From Phycisphaerae bacterium (lineage in GTDB: Bacteria > Planctomycetota > Phycisphaerae > UBA1845), in assembly GCA_028289375.1 (NCBI GenBank), contig JANQQK010000039.1, positions 1 through 64,000 on the forward strand: a stretch of DNA of 64,000 nt. The letters are read 5' to 3'. A model generated the notes under the pieces. That model was not told the DNA's origin, did no database searches, and saw nothing but the letters and a program-made list of their open reading frames with translations. Shown here piece after piece: positions 26,804-36,035 of this stretch. Made by a program: the position numbers and the translations under genes. How positions within the stretch are numbered: the first letter of the stretch is position 1; each line of letters begins with the position of its first letter.

Positions 26804-27331
26804 TTAGCGAGCCAACGACACGCCGCGCAGTTCGGCCACATCGCTGGGAGCACGCATCGACGTCAATGCTTCGAACGTCGCACGCACCAGGTTCTTGGGA
26901 TTTCGCGAGCCGTAGCTCTTGGTCAGACAATCGTTCACGCCGGCCAATTCCAGGACCGAACGCACACTCGCGCCAGCGATCACACCAGTACCGGGACTGG
27001 CCGGCAGCATGACGACCTGTGCGGCCCCGAAGCGTCCCAGGACGCGGTGCGGCAGCGTGCCACCAAGCAGACCGATTTGCGTCAGGTTGCGGGTCGCCAA
27101 CTTGCGTGCCTTTTCGACGGCCATGGGCACTTCGGGGGCTTTGCCATACCCGATACCCACCTTGCCTTTGCGATCGCCAACAACGACGAGCGCGGCGAAG
27201 CTGAACCGCCGACCACCCTTGACCACGGTGGCGCATCGGTAAATGCGGACGACATTGTCATCCAACCCACCATCATCCCGCTCCTGCGGGGCGTTGGATG
27301 GCTTTCGACCTTTTTGTTCCATTTTCGTCAT
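26804..27331 (-). CDS. rpsE: 30S ribosomal protein S5
   Basis: 175 residues. VVVGDRKGKVGIGYGKAPEV and PASPGTGVIAGASVRSVLEL are S5 signatures. S5 helps decoding accuracy and mRNA entry. The N-terminus has a short basic/acidic extension before the RNA-binding domain. Confidence 0.97.
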   Translation of the reverse strand: MTKMEQKGRKPSNAPQERDDGGLDDNVVRIYRCATVVKGGRRFSFAALVVVGDRKGKVGIGYGKAPEVPMAVEKARKLATRNLTQIGLLGGTLPHRVLGRFGAAQVVMLPASPGTGVIAGASVRSVLELAGVNDCLTKSYGSRNPKNLVRATFEALTSMRAPSDVAELRGVSLAR

Positions 27332-27373
27332 ATTGGCCGTCTCTAACTCTGGGCGTTCGACAAACGACGCGTG

Positions 27374-27742
27374 CTAAAACTTCAACCCTGCCTCACGCAT
27401 CGCCTCAGCGAGCGCCTTGATGCGTCCGTGATACTTGTATCCGTTGCGATCAAACACAATCGCCGCCACGCCGGCCGACTTGGCCCGCTCTGCCAGCGCG
27501 ACGCCGACCGCCTTGGCGGCTTCGACGTTGCCGCCGCCTTTCAGCTGACCGGTCAGATCCTTGTTGAGCGACGAAGCCTGGCACAGCGTCACACCCTTGA
27601 GATCGTCAATGATCTGGGCGCTGATATTCTTGTGCGACCGTGTCACCGACAGACGTGGGCGATCGGGGGTACCGATGACGCGTTTGCGGATACCACGTTT
27701 CCGCCGCTGTCGTCGCATGTTTTTGGCAACCGTTGCACTCAT
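27374..27742 (-). CDS. rplR: 50S ribosomal protein L18
   Basis: 122 residues. RLSVTRSHKNISAQIIDD and DRNGYKYHGRIKALAEAMRE match L18, which binds 5S rRNA with L5. Neighbours are rplF and rpsE in standard order. Confidence 0.96.
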   Translation of the reverse strand: MSATVAKNMRRQRRKRGIRKRVIGTPDRPRLSVTRSHKNISAQIIDDLKGVTLCQASSLNKDLTGQLKGGGNVEAAKAVGVALAERAKSAGVAAIVFDRNGYKYHGRIKALAEAMREAGLKF

Positions 27743-27768
27743 CGCAAAACCTCGAAAACAAAATGCCT

Positions 27769-28359
27769 TTAGCGTCCGCCAGCAAGCGCCTTACCCTGCT
27801 TGCGACGCACGTGTTCACCTTCAAAACGAATACCCTTGCCCTTGTACGGCTCGGGGGGGCGGATCTTGCGAACCGACGCCGCAAAGTGGCCCACGACCTG
27901 CTTGTCGCAACCCTTCACGAGAAACTTGGCCGGGTCGCTGTCACCACGGGCAGCGGGGGTTTCCACGGTGACTTCGACACCGTCGGGAATCGGGATCGAG
28001 AACTGCGCCTTGTCCTTGGTACCACGACCCATGAATCCGCAGTTGAGCTCAAGGAACTTGCCCTTGACGCCGCAACTGTAACCGGTGCCATAAACCTCAA
28101 GTCGCTGCTGGTATCCCTTGCTGACACCAACGACCATGTTGTTGATCAGGGCGCGACTCAGACCGTGCAGTGCCTTGGACTGCTTCTGATCGTTGGCGCG
28201 CTCGACGCGAACCTCGTTGCCTTCGACCGTCGCAGAAATCTGCTCCGGGAGCGTCCAATCGAGTGATCCGAGCGATCCCTTCACATTGACGCTCTTGCCG
28301 TTCACCGTCACAGTGACCCCGCCGGCGATTTCTACTGGCTTTTTTCCAATCCGTGACAT
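27769..28359 (-). CDS. rplF: 50S ribosomal protein L6
   Basis: 196 residues from MSRIGKKPVEIAGGVTVTV. Two L6 domains are present, with PEPYKGKGIRFEGEHVRRKQ near the C-terminus. The start at 28359 is chosen because the upstream in-frame extension lies inside rpsH. Confidence 0.96.
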   Translation of the reverse strand: MSRIGKKPVEIAGGVTVTVNGKSVNVKGSLGSLDWTLPEQISATVEGNEVRVERANDQKQSKALHGLSRALINNMVVGVSKGYQQRLEVYGTGYSCGVKGKFLELNCGFMGRGTKDKAQFSIPIPDGVEVTVETPAARGDSDPAKFLVKGCDKQVVGHFAASVRKIRPPEPYKGKGIRFEGEHVRRKQGKALAGGR

Positions 28360-28387
28360 CTTGCAAAAACCCTCGCCAACTAGCGGT

Positions 28388-28783
28388 CTAGTACACCGTG
28401 CACAGCAACTCACCGCCGACGCGTTCCTGGCGGCAGTGACGATCGCTGAGCACACCCTTGCTCGTTGAGACGATCGCGATGCCCAACCCGTCGAGCACCT
28501 GCGGCATGTCTTCAACGCCGACGTAACGGCGACAGCCCGGCTTCGACTCACGCTGAATCGAACGGATCAACTGCTCACCACGCTTGCCGTACTTGAGGTG
28601 CACACGCAAAAGGCCTTGTTTGTTGTCCTCAATGACGTCGTAGTCATTGACGTAGCCTTCCTTCTTCAGCACCTCGGCAATGCCGATCTTGACCTTCGAC
28701 GCGGGAATGCGCACCTCGTGCTTGTTCGCACGAATGGCGTTGCGAATACGCGTCAACATGTCGGCAATGGGATCACTCCACAT
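28388..28783 (-). CDS. rpsH: 30S ribosomal protein S8
   Basis: 131 residues. DPIADMLTRIRNAIRANK opens the protein and GIAIVSTSKGVLSDRHCRQE closes it. S8 binds the central 16S rRNA domain and in E. coli represses the spc operon; such a site was not identified here. Confidence 0.97.
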   Translation of the reverse strand: MWSDPIADMLTRIRNAIRANKHEVRIPASKVKIGIAEVLKKEGYVNDYDVIEDNKQGLLRVHLKYGKRGEQLIRSIQRESKPGCRRYVGVEDMPQVLDGLGIAIVSTSKGVLSDRHCRQERVGGELLCTVY

Positions 28784-28816
28784 AGGACGAACCTCGTTTG
28801 GCCTGTACTTTCTTTG

Positions 28817-29002
28817 CTACCAGCTTGCCTTCTTCACACCGGGCACCATGCCCGCGTGTGCCATCTCGCGAAAACAGATCCGACACAGACGGAACTTGCG
28901 ATACACCGCACGCGACCGACCGCACCGCAGACAGCGACGCACCTTGCGTGTCATGAACTTCGGTTCCTTCTGACTCTTGTTGATCCAGGCAGTGGTAGCC
29001 AT
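28817..29002 (-). CDS. rpsN: 30S ribosomal protein S14, zinc-binding type
   Basis: 61 residues with Cys24, Cys27, Cys40 and Cys43 forming the CxxC...CxxC zinc site of type-Z S14. The tail [16 protein letters not shown] is diagnostic. It begins right after the rplE stop (no gap). Confidence 0.97.
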   Translation of the reverse strand: MATTAWINKSQKEPKFMTRKVRRCLRCGRSRAVYRKFRLCRICFREMAHAGMVPGVKKASW

Positions 29003-29560
29003 TTAGTTGTTTTCCGAATCTGTCCGACGGAACGGCATCCCGAGCATCTTCAGCAACGCTCGGGCATGGGCATCCGTTTCGGCGGTGGTTACGAACGTGA
29101 TGTTCATTCCTTGCACAAAGTCGACACGGTCGACGTCAACCTCGGGAAAAATCGTCTGCTCGGCGATGCCGATCGTGTAGTTGCCACGACCGTCGAAACT
29201 GGTCGTGCTCAAGCCGCGGAAGTCACGCGTCCTGGGAACCGCCACATTTACAAACCGCTCCACGAACTCGTACATCCGGCGACCACGAAGCGTCACCATG
29301 CAACCGATCTCATAGCCCTTGCGAAGCTTGAAGTTCGAGACACTCTTCTTCGCACGGCAGATCACCGGCTTCTGACCGCTGATCATCTCCAGATCGCGGA
29401 CCGCGGACTCAAGTCGCTTCTTTTCCTGAATCGCACGACCCAAGCCCATCGAGATCACGATCTTGCTGAGCTTGGGAATCGCCATTGGATTCTTGATGTC
29501 CAACTCGTCTTTCAACGACGGTGCGATCTCGCTCTTGTATGTCTCAACCAACGTGCTCAT
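29003..29560 (-). CDS. rplE: 50S ribosomal protein L5
   Basis: 185 residues. [20 protein letters not shown] and [20 protein letters not shown] are L5 signatures. It binds 5S rRNA and contacts the P-site tRNA. It abuts rpsN directly. Confidence 0.97.
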   Translation of the reverse strand: MSTLVETYKSEIAPSLKDELDIKNPMAIPKLSKIVISMGLGRAIQEKKRLESAVRDLEMISGQKPVICRAKKSVSNFKLRKGYEIGCMVTLRGRRMYEFVERFVNVAVPRTRDFRGLSTTSFDGRGNYTIGIAEQTIFPEVDVDRVDFVQGMNITFVTTAETDAHARALLKMLGMPFRRTDSENN

Positions 29561-29613
29561 CGTTTCTCAGTCCTGTTGCAGTGTGCCACCGATGTCGGCC
29601 AACACGCTGTTCC

Positions 29614-29964
29614 CTAACGACTCCGCTCCGTCACAACGCCCAACACGGTTCCGGCGCTGGTCACGCGCTTTTTGCTGATGACCTTGCCGTTGGCGTCCTT
29701 CTCCGTCTCGAAGTGGACACGCAACCCGCGACCCGCCTTCGGGTCGTACGGCAGGACGTTGGAAATGTGGATCCCGGCTTCCTTCTGAATACGACCGCCC
29801 TGCGGGTTTTTCCGCGTTGGCCGCACGTGGCGGTACACCAGGTTGACGCCCTCGACAAATACGATGTCTCTGGACGTATCCACCTTCAAAACTTTGCCCA
29901 CGGCACCACGGTGATCGCCGCGGATAACCTGAACCGTATCATCTCGTCTGATCTTGCTCGCCAT
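29614..29964 (-). CDS. rplX: 50S ribosomal protein L24
   Basis: 116 residues with a KOW motif (DTVQVIRGDHRGAVGKVLKV) and then NLVYRHVRPTRKNPQGG. It is an assembly initiator of the large subunit. The start is 3 nt after the rplN stop. Confidence 0.97.
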   Translation of the reverse strand: MASKIRRDDTVQVIRGDHRGAVGKVLKVDTSRDIVFVEGVNLVYRHVRPTRKNPQGGRIQKEAGIHISNVLPYDPKAGRGLRVHFETEKDANGKVISKKRVTSAGTVLGVVTERSR

Positions 29965-29967
29965 GGC

Positions 29968-30384
29968 TTACACAACCTCGTCCGCAAGCGAAATAATCTT
30001 CATGAATCCGCACTCGCGCAGCTCGCGGGCGACGGCACCGAAAATACGCGTGCCACGCGGCTCGCTGTTCGCATCAAGCAACACGACAGCATTGCGGTCG
30101 AATCGAACATAACTGCCATCCGGGCGACGCGTCGGGTGCTTGGTCCGAACCACAACCGCCTTGGCCAGGCGTCGCTTGGATCGGTCCTTACGCCCCTGCC
30201 CACCGGAAAAATCACTGTTGGGCAACGCCTTCTTGACGGTCACCACGACGATGTCGCCAACACCCGCCGTCCGCAGCCGCTTCTTGCCCGTGCGGGCGGT
30301 ACTGCCACCCAGAACCGAAATCACCATCACCTCTTTGGCGCCGGTGTTGTCGGCCACATCCACTCTTGATTGCATCTGAATCAT
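29968..30384 (-). CDS. rplN: 50S ribosomal protein L14
   Basis: 138 residues, somewhat longer than the usual 122. [20 protein letters not shown] is diagnostic, and the C-half [20 protein letters not shown] is intact. The extra residues are an insert around [24 protein letters not shown] lies 7 nt before the ATG. Confidence 0.97.
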   Translation of the reverse strand: MIQMQSRVDVADNTGAKEVMVISVLGGSTARTGKKRLRTAGVGDIVVVTVKKALPNSDFSGGQGRKDRSKRRLAKAVVVRTKHPTRRPDGSYVRFDRNAVVLLDANSEPRGTRIFGAVARELRECGFMKIISLADEVV

Positions 30385-30417
30385 CAGATCGCTCCGCGCA
30401 ACTCAATCAACCGCCGA

Positions 30418-30699
30418 TCAGGCGCTGCCAATGATGCGTACCAGTCGCCAGGCCTTCGTCTTGGAAATCGGGCGACACGACATCACCTCAACCCGGTCAC
30501 CCTCTTTCGCCTGGTTCTGCTCGTCGTGGGCATGGAGCACCATGCGACGCTTGAGAATCTTGCCGTACTTGGGGTGCTTGACCTGGAACTGACAGACGAC
30601 CTTGATCGTCTTGTCACCCTTGTCCGATGCCACGACACCCTGACGGGTGCGGCGACTGTTCCGAACGACTGTTGTTGTGGCTGTCTCGCTCATGTTCAT
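30418..30699 (-). CDS. rpsQ: 30S ribosomal protein S17
   Basis: About 93 residues. RRTRQGVVASDKGDKTIKV and HPKYGKILKRRMVLHAHDE are S17. The start is ATG 30699, after AGGA; the longer frame adds residues with no family match. Confidence 0.95.
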   Translation of the reverse strand: MNMSETATTTVVRNSRRTRQGVVASDKGDKTIKVVCQFQVKHPKYGKILKRRMVLHAHDEQNQAKEGDRVEVMSCRPISKTKAWRLVRIIGSA

Positions 30700-30754
30700 C
30701 CGACGTCCTGGCCACGGCACGATTCACCGCCAGCCCTGCGTCATCTCCGGTTCG

Positions 30755-30997
30755 CTACTTCTGGCGGGCTGCCACCGCCTCCATGTGCGCCTGATATTCC
30801 TCGATACCCGTCACGTCCCGCTCGCGCAGGACGGTGAATACGCGGGCAATGTCTTTTCGCGTGCCCGTCAGCAGATTGGGATTCGCCAGTTTTTCCGTCA
30901 CCGACTGCGACCGCAGATCAAACAGATGGCGACGCAGGCGTTCCAGCTCACCATGCAGCTCTTCGGTCTTCATCTCACGGATTTCGCTAATCTTCAC
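30755..30997 (-). CDS. rpmC: 50S ribosomal protein L29
   Basis: 80 residues from a GTG start. MKTEELHGELERLRRHLFDL and TGTRKDIARVFTVLRERD match L29, which lines the exit tunnel. It has about 15 extra residues at the C-terminus. Confidence 0.95.
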   Translation of the reverse strand: MKISEIREMKTEELHGELERLRRHLFDLRSQSVTEKLANPNLLTGTRKDIARVFTVLRERDVTGIEEYQAHMEAVAARQK

Positions 30998-31016
30998 ATC
31001 AACACCTCAACGTGGC

Positions 31017-31436
31017 CTACAGACCGTGACGACGCTCGACAAACCGACACTTGCAGGGCATCTTGCTCGACATACGCCGCATCGCCTCGCGGGCAACATC
31101 ACGCTCCACGCCACCGATTTCGTACAACATCGTGCCGGAGCGAATGCATGCGACCCAGCGGGCAGGCTCACCCTTGCCCTTACCCATGCGTGTCTCCAGC
31201 GGCTTGGCCGAGACCGGCTTGTGCGGGAAAATGCGGATGTACACCTTGCCCTCACGCTGGAGGAAGTGCGTCGCCGCCACACGACCCGCCTCGATCTGCC
31301 TGGCCGTGATCCAGCCCGAATCAAGTGCCTGCAAACCATACTCGCCGTAGGCCACCGTGTTGCCCTTGGTCGCACGCGGGCGAATACGACCACGCTGCGA
31401 TTTTCGGAACTTCACTCTTTTGGGCATCAAGGCCAT
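31017..31436 (-). CDS. rplP: 50S ribosomal protein L16
   Basis: 139 residues. [20 protein letters not shown] and [20 protein letters not shown] are typical L16, which positions A-site tRNA. The true start may be the second Met, three residues in. Confidence 0.97.
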   Translation of the reverse strand: MALMPKRVKFRKSQRGRIRPRATKGNTVAYGEYGLQALDSGWITARQIEAGRVAATHFLQREGKVYIRIFPHKPVSAKPLETRMGKGKGEPARWVACIRSGTMLYEIGGVERDVAREAMRRMSSKMPCKCRFVERRHGL

Positions 31437-31466
31437 GACAAAGCCCTCCGCAAATCCAAATCCGCG

Positions 31467-32171
31467 CTACGCGCGTTTCATCTTCTTACCCTGGTAACGC
31501 TTCGACGCCGTCATGCCCTCGTCCGGCAATTCCTCGCCATAGCGACCGGTATACAACCATACTTTCACGCCAATCGCACCATACGTCGTGAACGACTGGG
31601 CAAACCCATAGTCCACGCGGGCCTGCAACGTGTGCAGCGGAATCGAACCGCGAATCTGCGTTTCCTTCCGCGCCATTTCAGCACCGCCAAGTCGACCAGA
31701 CACCTTGATCTTGATGCCCTTCGCCCCGGCGCTCATGGCCGCATCACAACGCTGCTTGAGAATCCGACGGAAACTGCCGCGCTTCTTCAGCTGCTCGGCA
31801 ATGCCCTCGGCGATCAACTGTCCATCCAGATCGGGAGCACGAATCTCAACGATGTTCACGCTGATCTTCCGCTCAACCAGGTCTTCCAATGCCTCACGCA
31901 GCTTGTCGACCTCGGCACCCTTGGGACCGATGACCAGACCAGGCCTGGCCGTGTGCAGCACGACCTTCACCTCGTCGCGTGTACGCTCGATCTCGACGCG
32001 GGCAACCGCTGCATAGGGCGGCCTGCGATTCAACTGCTTGTCGACGTAGCGGCGGATCTTGAGATCCTCGATGAGAAACTCGGCGTAGGCGGCCTTCGGG
32101 GCGTACCAGCGCGAAGACCAGTCCTCGGTAATGCCGACGCGAAAACCATGCGGGTTTACTTTTTGTCCCAC
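31467..32171 (-). CDS. rpsC: 30S ribosomal protein S3
   Basis: 234 residues from GTG 32171 (VGQKVNPHGFRVGITEDW). The KH domain GLVIGPKGAEVDKLREAL and the S3 C-domain GAKGIKIKVSGRLGGAEMAR are intact. The upstream extension is not S3-like and was dropped. Confidence 0.97.
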   Translation of the reverse strand: MGQKVNPHGFRVGITEDWSSRWYAPKAAYAEFLIEDLKIRRYVDKQLNRRPPYAAVARVEIERTRDEVKVVLHTARPGLVIGPKGAEVDKLREALEDLVERKISVNIVEIRAPDLDGQLIAEGIAEQLKKRGSFRRILKQRCDAAMSAGAKGIKIKVSGRLGGAEMARKETQIRGSIPLHTLQARVDYGFAQSFTTYGAIGVKVWLYTGRYGEELPDEGMTASKRYQGKKMKRA

Positions 32172-32220
32172 GATGCACTCCAGCCGCCGACCTGTCGCCG
32201 GCACGAAAACACTACCCAAA

Positions 32221-32574
32221 CTACATCTCTGCCACTTTGACGATCAGGTGACTTGTCCGCTTCTCGATCGGATGCGCACGACCACGATCCTTCGGACGCC
32301 AACGCATCATCGCAGGGCCTTCATCCACGCGGGCTTCGGCGATGTACAGGCGACGCATGTCCGCCTCCTGCTCGTTCGCGTTGGCCATCGCAGACTTGAT
32401 CACCTGCGTGATCATGCCCGACGCACGCTTCGGATTAAACCGAAGCACGTCGAGTGCCTGCTGACAATGCATGCCTCGCACATGCCCCATCACCAGACGT
32501 GCCTTACGCGGCGCAATCCGGGCGAAGCGGTGCTTGGCCACCCAGGTGTTCTCTTGTGTCAGCGTTTCAGCCAT
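32221..32574 (-). CDS. rplV: 50S ribosomal protein L22
   Basis: 117 residues. RIAPRKARLVMGHVRG and PAMMRWRPKDRGRAHPIEKR fit L22, including the tunnel beta-hairpin. Order rpsS-rplV-rpsC is standard. Confidence 0.97.
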   Translation of the reverse strand: MAETLTQENTWVAKHRFARIAPRKARLVMGHVRGMHCQQALDVLRFNPKRASGMITQVIKSAMANANEQEADMRRLYIAEARVDEGPAMMRWRPKDRGRAHPIEKRTSHLIVKVAEM

Positions 32575-32589
32575 CAGCTACCTACCTGA

Positions 32590-32859
32590 CTACTTCTTCT
32601 TGCCGGCCGTGTGACCACGGAACGAGCGGCTGAGCGCGAACTCGCCGAGCTTGTGGCCCACCATATCCTCGGTGACGAACAACGAGATGAACTTGTTGCC
32701 GTTGTGCACTTCAAACTTCGCCCCGACAAACTCCGGAACGATCGTGCAATGGCGAGCCCAGGTGCGAATCGGCGTGTTAACACCCGACTCCTTGGCTGTC
32801 ATCACCTTGCGGTACAGCTTCTCGTGTACGAACGGACCCTTTTTCTGTGAACGAGTCAT
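32590..32859 (-). CDS. rpsS: 30S ribosomal protein S19
   Basis: 89 residues: MTRSQKKGPFVHEKLYRKV, then TWARHCTIVPEFVG and GEFALSRSFRGHTAGKKK. S19 sits in the 30S head with S13. Confidence 0.97.
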   Translation of the reverse strand: MTRSQKKGPFVHEKLYRKVMTAKESGVNTPIRTWARHCTIVPEFVGAKFEVHNGNKFISLFVTEDMVGHKLGEFALSRSFRGHTAGKKK

Positions 32860-32946
32860 CTTCCTGCCTTGTCAAGCGTTAGTAACACTTGCCAAGCAAC
32901 CGCGGTTCGATTCTACAAATCGCCTGCGATCACAGAGGCCAATGAT

Positions 32947-33813
32947 TTACTTCTTCGGTATCGTCAACTGTCCGTAACGCTTGCTCTTGCGACGACGCAG
33001 GATCCGCGCGTTGGACACTTTCTTCTTGTTACGCGTCCGGCCGCCCTTGGCCAACTTGCCCCACGGGCTGCACGGGTGGCGACCGCCACCGCTGCGACCC
33101 TCACCACCGCCAAGCGGGTGCGAAACAGGGTTCTGAGCGGTACCACGCACATGCGGGCGACGCCCCATGTGACGCTTGGTGCCGGCTTTGCCGATGCTGC
33201 GGTTCTGATGGTCGAGATTGCCGATCTGGCCGATCGTCGCACGACACTCCACGCGAACCTGACGCATCTCACCGGACGGCATGACCAGGGTTGCCCAGTC
33301 ACCCTCGCGGGCCAACAGACGAATGACAGTACCGGCGCTTCGGGCGAGCTTGCCGCCCTGCCCCGGGTTCATCTCAACGTTGTGAACATCCAGACCAATC
33401 GGGATGTTTTTCAAAGGTGCGGCGTTGCCGACCTTTGGCTCGATCTCGGTTCCACTTTCAATCTGGTCGCCATCGTTCAAACCAAGCGGAGCCAGAATGT
33501 AGCGATACTCGCCATCTTCGTACTTGACGAGGGCAATGTTGCACGAGCGATTCGGATCATACTCGATTCGCTCGACGATCGCCTTGACGCCATCCTTGTT
33601 GCGCTTGAAGTCGATACGACGATACAGCTTGCGGGCACCACCACCGCGATGCCATGCCGTGATCTTGCCGTGGTGATTGCGGCCACCCTTGCGCGAAATG
33701 CGCTCGGTGAGCGACTTTTTGGGCCGGCCTTTGTTGTCGGTCAGCTCGCGGAAGTCGTTGTAGACAAGCCCGCGTCGGCCCGGCGAAGTTGGTTTGATGC
33801 GTCGAAGTCCCAT
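32947..33813 (-). CDS. rplB: 50S ribosomal protein L2
   Basis: 288 residues, the usual length. [40 protein letters not shown] and [20 protein letters not shown] are L2 hallmarks, including the peptidyl-transferase-proximal His. An 87-nt gap follows before rpsS. Confidence 0.98.
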   Translation of the reverse strand: MGLRRIKPTSPGRRGLVYNDFRELTDNKGRPKKSLTERISRKGGRNHHGKITAWHRGGGARKLYRRIDFKRNKDGVKAIVERIEYDPNRSCNIALVKYEDGEYRYILAPLGLNDGDQIESGTEIEPKVGNAAPLKNIPIGLDVHNVEMNPGQGGKLARSAGTVIRLLAREGDWATLVMPSGEMRQVRVECRATIGQIGNLDHQNRSIGKAGTKRHMGRRPHVRGTAQNPVSHPLGGGEGRSGGGRHPCSPWGKLAKGGRTRNKKKVSNARILRRRKSKRYGQLTIPKK

Positions 33814-33825
33814 GGCAGTCTTCTA

Positions 33826-34137
33826 TCAGAACAGGTCAATGTGGCTGTTGGCGTCGAGCGTCACGACAGCCTTCTTCCAGTCAGCCGTCTTGCCGACACG
33901 CAAACGCACGCGACGCTGCTTGCCGCGACGGTTTGCCGTCCGAACCGACAGCACCTTCACCTTGTAAATCTTCTCAATCGCACCGCGGATCATCGGCTTG
34001 GATGCCTCCGGGTGCACCTCGAACGTGTACGAACCGCCGCGGGCCGGCTTGTGCTTCGTTGCATCCTGCGACGTCGTGGAAAGGTGCGTACCCTTTTCCG
34101 TGACGATTGGCCGCTTGATGACGTGGTAAATATCCAT
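33826..34137 (-). CDS. rplW: 50S ribosomal protein L23
   Basis: 103 residues. VIKRPIVTEKGTHLSTTSQD and FEVHPEASKPMIRGAIEKIY are L23. It has an insert after residue 20. L23 docks SRP and trigger factor at the exit tunnel. Confidence 0.96.
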   Translation of the reverse strand: MDIYHVIKRPIVTEKGTHLSTTSQDATKHKPARGGSYTFEVHPEASKPMIRGAIEKIYKVKVLSVRTANRRGKQRRVRLRVGKTADWKKAVVTLDANSHIDLF

Positions 34138-34168
34138 CGCGATTCCTCAGTCCGTCGACCCCGCAGGC

Positions 34169-34816
34169 CTATCCCTCATCGCCGGCATTCAACGTCACCG
34201 GATCCTTCACCAGCAAATCAAACGCCGATCGCGTCATCACAAATCGATCGCGACGCAGAATGTCGTACGCCGTCAACTCCGTGATCGGCTTGACTTCGGT
34301 CTTGGCCACGTTGCGACCCGAGCGGTACATCATGTCATCCTGACCACCCATCGCAACGACACAGCCTTTGCTGACACCAAGTCCATTCATCACCGACACG
34401 AACTGTTTCGTACTTGGCGAATCGAACTTCGGATCGTCAACAACAACAGCACTCTCGCTGACGATCTTGGCAAGGATCGCGTTGTTTCGCGCCAAGCGTC
34501 GCATCTTGCGGTTCATCGTCTGATCGTAATTCTGATTGCCCTTGGCGAACGCGACACCGCCACCCTTACGGACAACCGTGCGACGCGTACCCATGCGGGC
34601 GTTGCCTGTGCCCTTCTGGCGATAAAGCTTGCGTGTCGAACCTTCGACCATCCCGCGACTCTTGGTCGCCGAGGTGTTCTGACGGGCGTTGGCCCGATAC
34701 ATCACAACCGCCTGCTTGAGCAGCTGAGGCCGCACACGCGTGCCCAGAATGGCAGGGTCAATCTCGACCGTACCCGATGACTTGCCGTTGTTGTCGTACG
34801 TCGGTATCTGCAACAT
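34169..34816 (-). CDS. rplD: 50S ribosomal protein L4
   Basis: 215 residues. KSRGMVEGSTRKLYRQKGTG and GTRRTVVRKGGGVAFAKG are the tunnel loop of L4. In E. coli L4 represses the S10 operon; no matching leader was identified here. Confidence 0.97.
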   Translation of the reverse strand: MLQIPTYDNNGKSSGTVEIDPAILGTRVRPQLLKQAVVMYRANARQNTSATKSRGMVEGSTRKLYRQKGTGNARMGTRRTVVRKGGGVAFAKGNQNYDQTMNRKMRRLARNNAILAKIVSESAVVVDDPKFDSPSTKQFVSVMNGLGVSKGCVVAMGGQDDMMYRSGRNVAKTEVKPITELTAYDILRRDRFVMTRSAFDLLVKDPVTLNAGDEG

Positions 34817-34822
34817 GACCGC

Positions 34823-35470
34823 CTACGCCTTGGTCTTCGCTTGTCTCACAAAAACAACGCCCCCGTTCGGACCGGGGACGCTACCTTTGATCAACAGCAG
34901 ATTGTTCTCAACATCCACGCCCATCAATTTCAGATTGCGGGCAGTGCGACGGACGTGGCCCATATGACCGGCCATCTTCTTGCCCTTGCGAATTCCGCAA
35001 CCACGGGCGACATCAGAGTGACCACCGATACTACCCGGCGATCGGTGCTTGCGCTCAACGCCGTGCGAGGCCAGCTGACCACCAAATCCCCAACGCTTCA
35101 TAACGCCCTGGAATCCGCGGCCCTTCGACGTGGCCGTCACATCAACGAAATTCACGCCCTCGTTGAACTGATCAACCGACAGCACATCGCCCGCGGAAAC
35201 GTCGGCCGACTCATTCAAGCGCAACTCGCGTGCAAACCGCTTTGGACCAGTGCCCGCCTTGGCGGCGTGACCGATCAAAGGCCTGGTTGAGCGATGAGGC
35301 TTGCAATCTTCAAAGCCCATCTGGACGGCATCGTAGCCATCCGATTCGTTGTCCTTGACCTGAAGCACGGTACACGGTCCCGCCTGCACCACGGTCACCG
35401 GCGTCACAACGCCATTGTCACCGTGAATCCGGGTCATGCCGACTTTCTTGCCAATCAGTGCCGGTGTCAT
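34823..35470 (-). CDS. rplC: 50S ribosomal protein L3
   Basis: 215 residues. MTPALIGKKVGMTRIHGDNG, KGRGFQGVMKRWGFGGQLAS and GSIGGHSDVARG are L3 signatures; it is an early 50S assembly protein. A 142-nt gap separates it from rpsJ. Confidence 0.97.
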   Translation of the reverse strand: MTPALIGKKVGMTRIHGDNGVVTPVTVVQAGPCTVLQVKDNESDGYDAVQMGFEDCKPHRSTRPLIGHAAKAGTGPKRFARELRLNESADVSAGDVLSVDQFNEGVNFVDVTATSKGRGFQGVMKRWGFGGQLASHGVERKHRSPGSIGGHSDVARGCGIRKGKKMAGHMGHVRRTARNLKLMGVDVENNLLLIKGSVPGPNGGVVFVRQAKTKA

Positions 35471-35612
35471 TGCAAACCACCAATATCACCCCGAAGACGA
35501 ACGGGGCTCAAACCTCTGCCGATCCCAACAGATCGGCATGCTCATGTCTTCCAAGAATCTTCAGATGGGGCAGACCGACCAACACCTGATCGGCCACCAC
35601 ACTCGGGCAAGG

Positions 35613-35924
35613 CTACGCCTTGATTTTCACGAACACGCCCGCCGGAACCACCAAACGGTTCAACGACTCAATGGTCCGCGCCGTTGGCTCGTAAATGTCG
35701 ACAATGCGCTTGTGCGTCCGAATCTCGAACTGCTCGCGCGATTTCTTGTCGATGTGCGGCCCACGCAGCACCGTGTAACGCTCGACCCGCGTCGGAAGCG
35801 GGATGGGACCCAGAACCTTCGCGCTGGTGCGCTTTGCATGCTCCACGATCTCCTTGGCAGACACCTCAAGGGCGCTGGGATCGTAGGATTCCATCCGAAT
35901 TCTAATCCGTTCGCTCGTTGGCAT
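35613..35924 (-). CDS. rpsJ: 30S ribosomal protein S10 (NusE)
   Basis: 103 residues. [20 protein letters not shown] and [20 protein letters not shown] are S10. It also binds NusB and NusG in antitermination; nusG is in this window. It is the first gene after the promoter at about 35.98 kb. Confidence 0.97.
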   Translation of the reverse strand: MPTSERIRIRMESYDPSALEVSAKEIVEHAKRTSAKVLGPIPLPTRVERYTVLRGPHIDKKSREQFEIRTHKRIVDIYEPTARTIESLNRLVVPAGVFVKIKA

Positions 35925-35972
35925 TACTTCCTCGTTGCCGGGTCAGATTCTTAACTTCTCCCGAGTCGGGCG

Positions 35973-36000
35973 AGGATACGAATTTTCGGGGTCTTGTCAA
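35973..36000 (-). promoter_or_regulatory. Promoter of the S10-spc-alpha run
   Basis: On the minus strand TTGACA (36000-35995), a 16-bp spacer and TATCCT (35978-35973) lie between the fusA stop and rpsJ. The leader would be about 40 nt. Confidence 0.65.
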
Positions 36001-36035
36001 CCACGCCCGACCGCTCTTTCTTGTGACTTTTTCCG

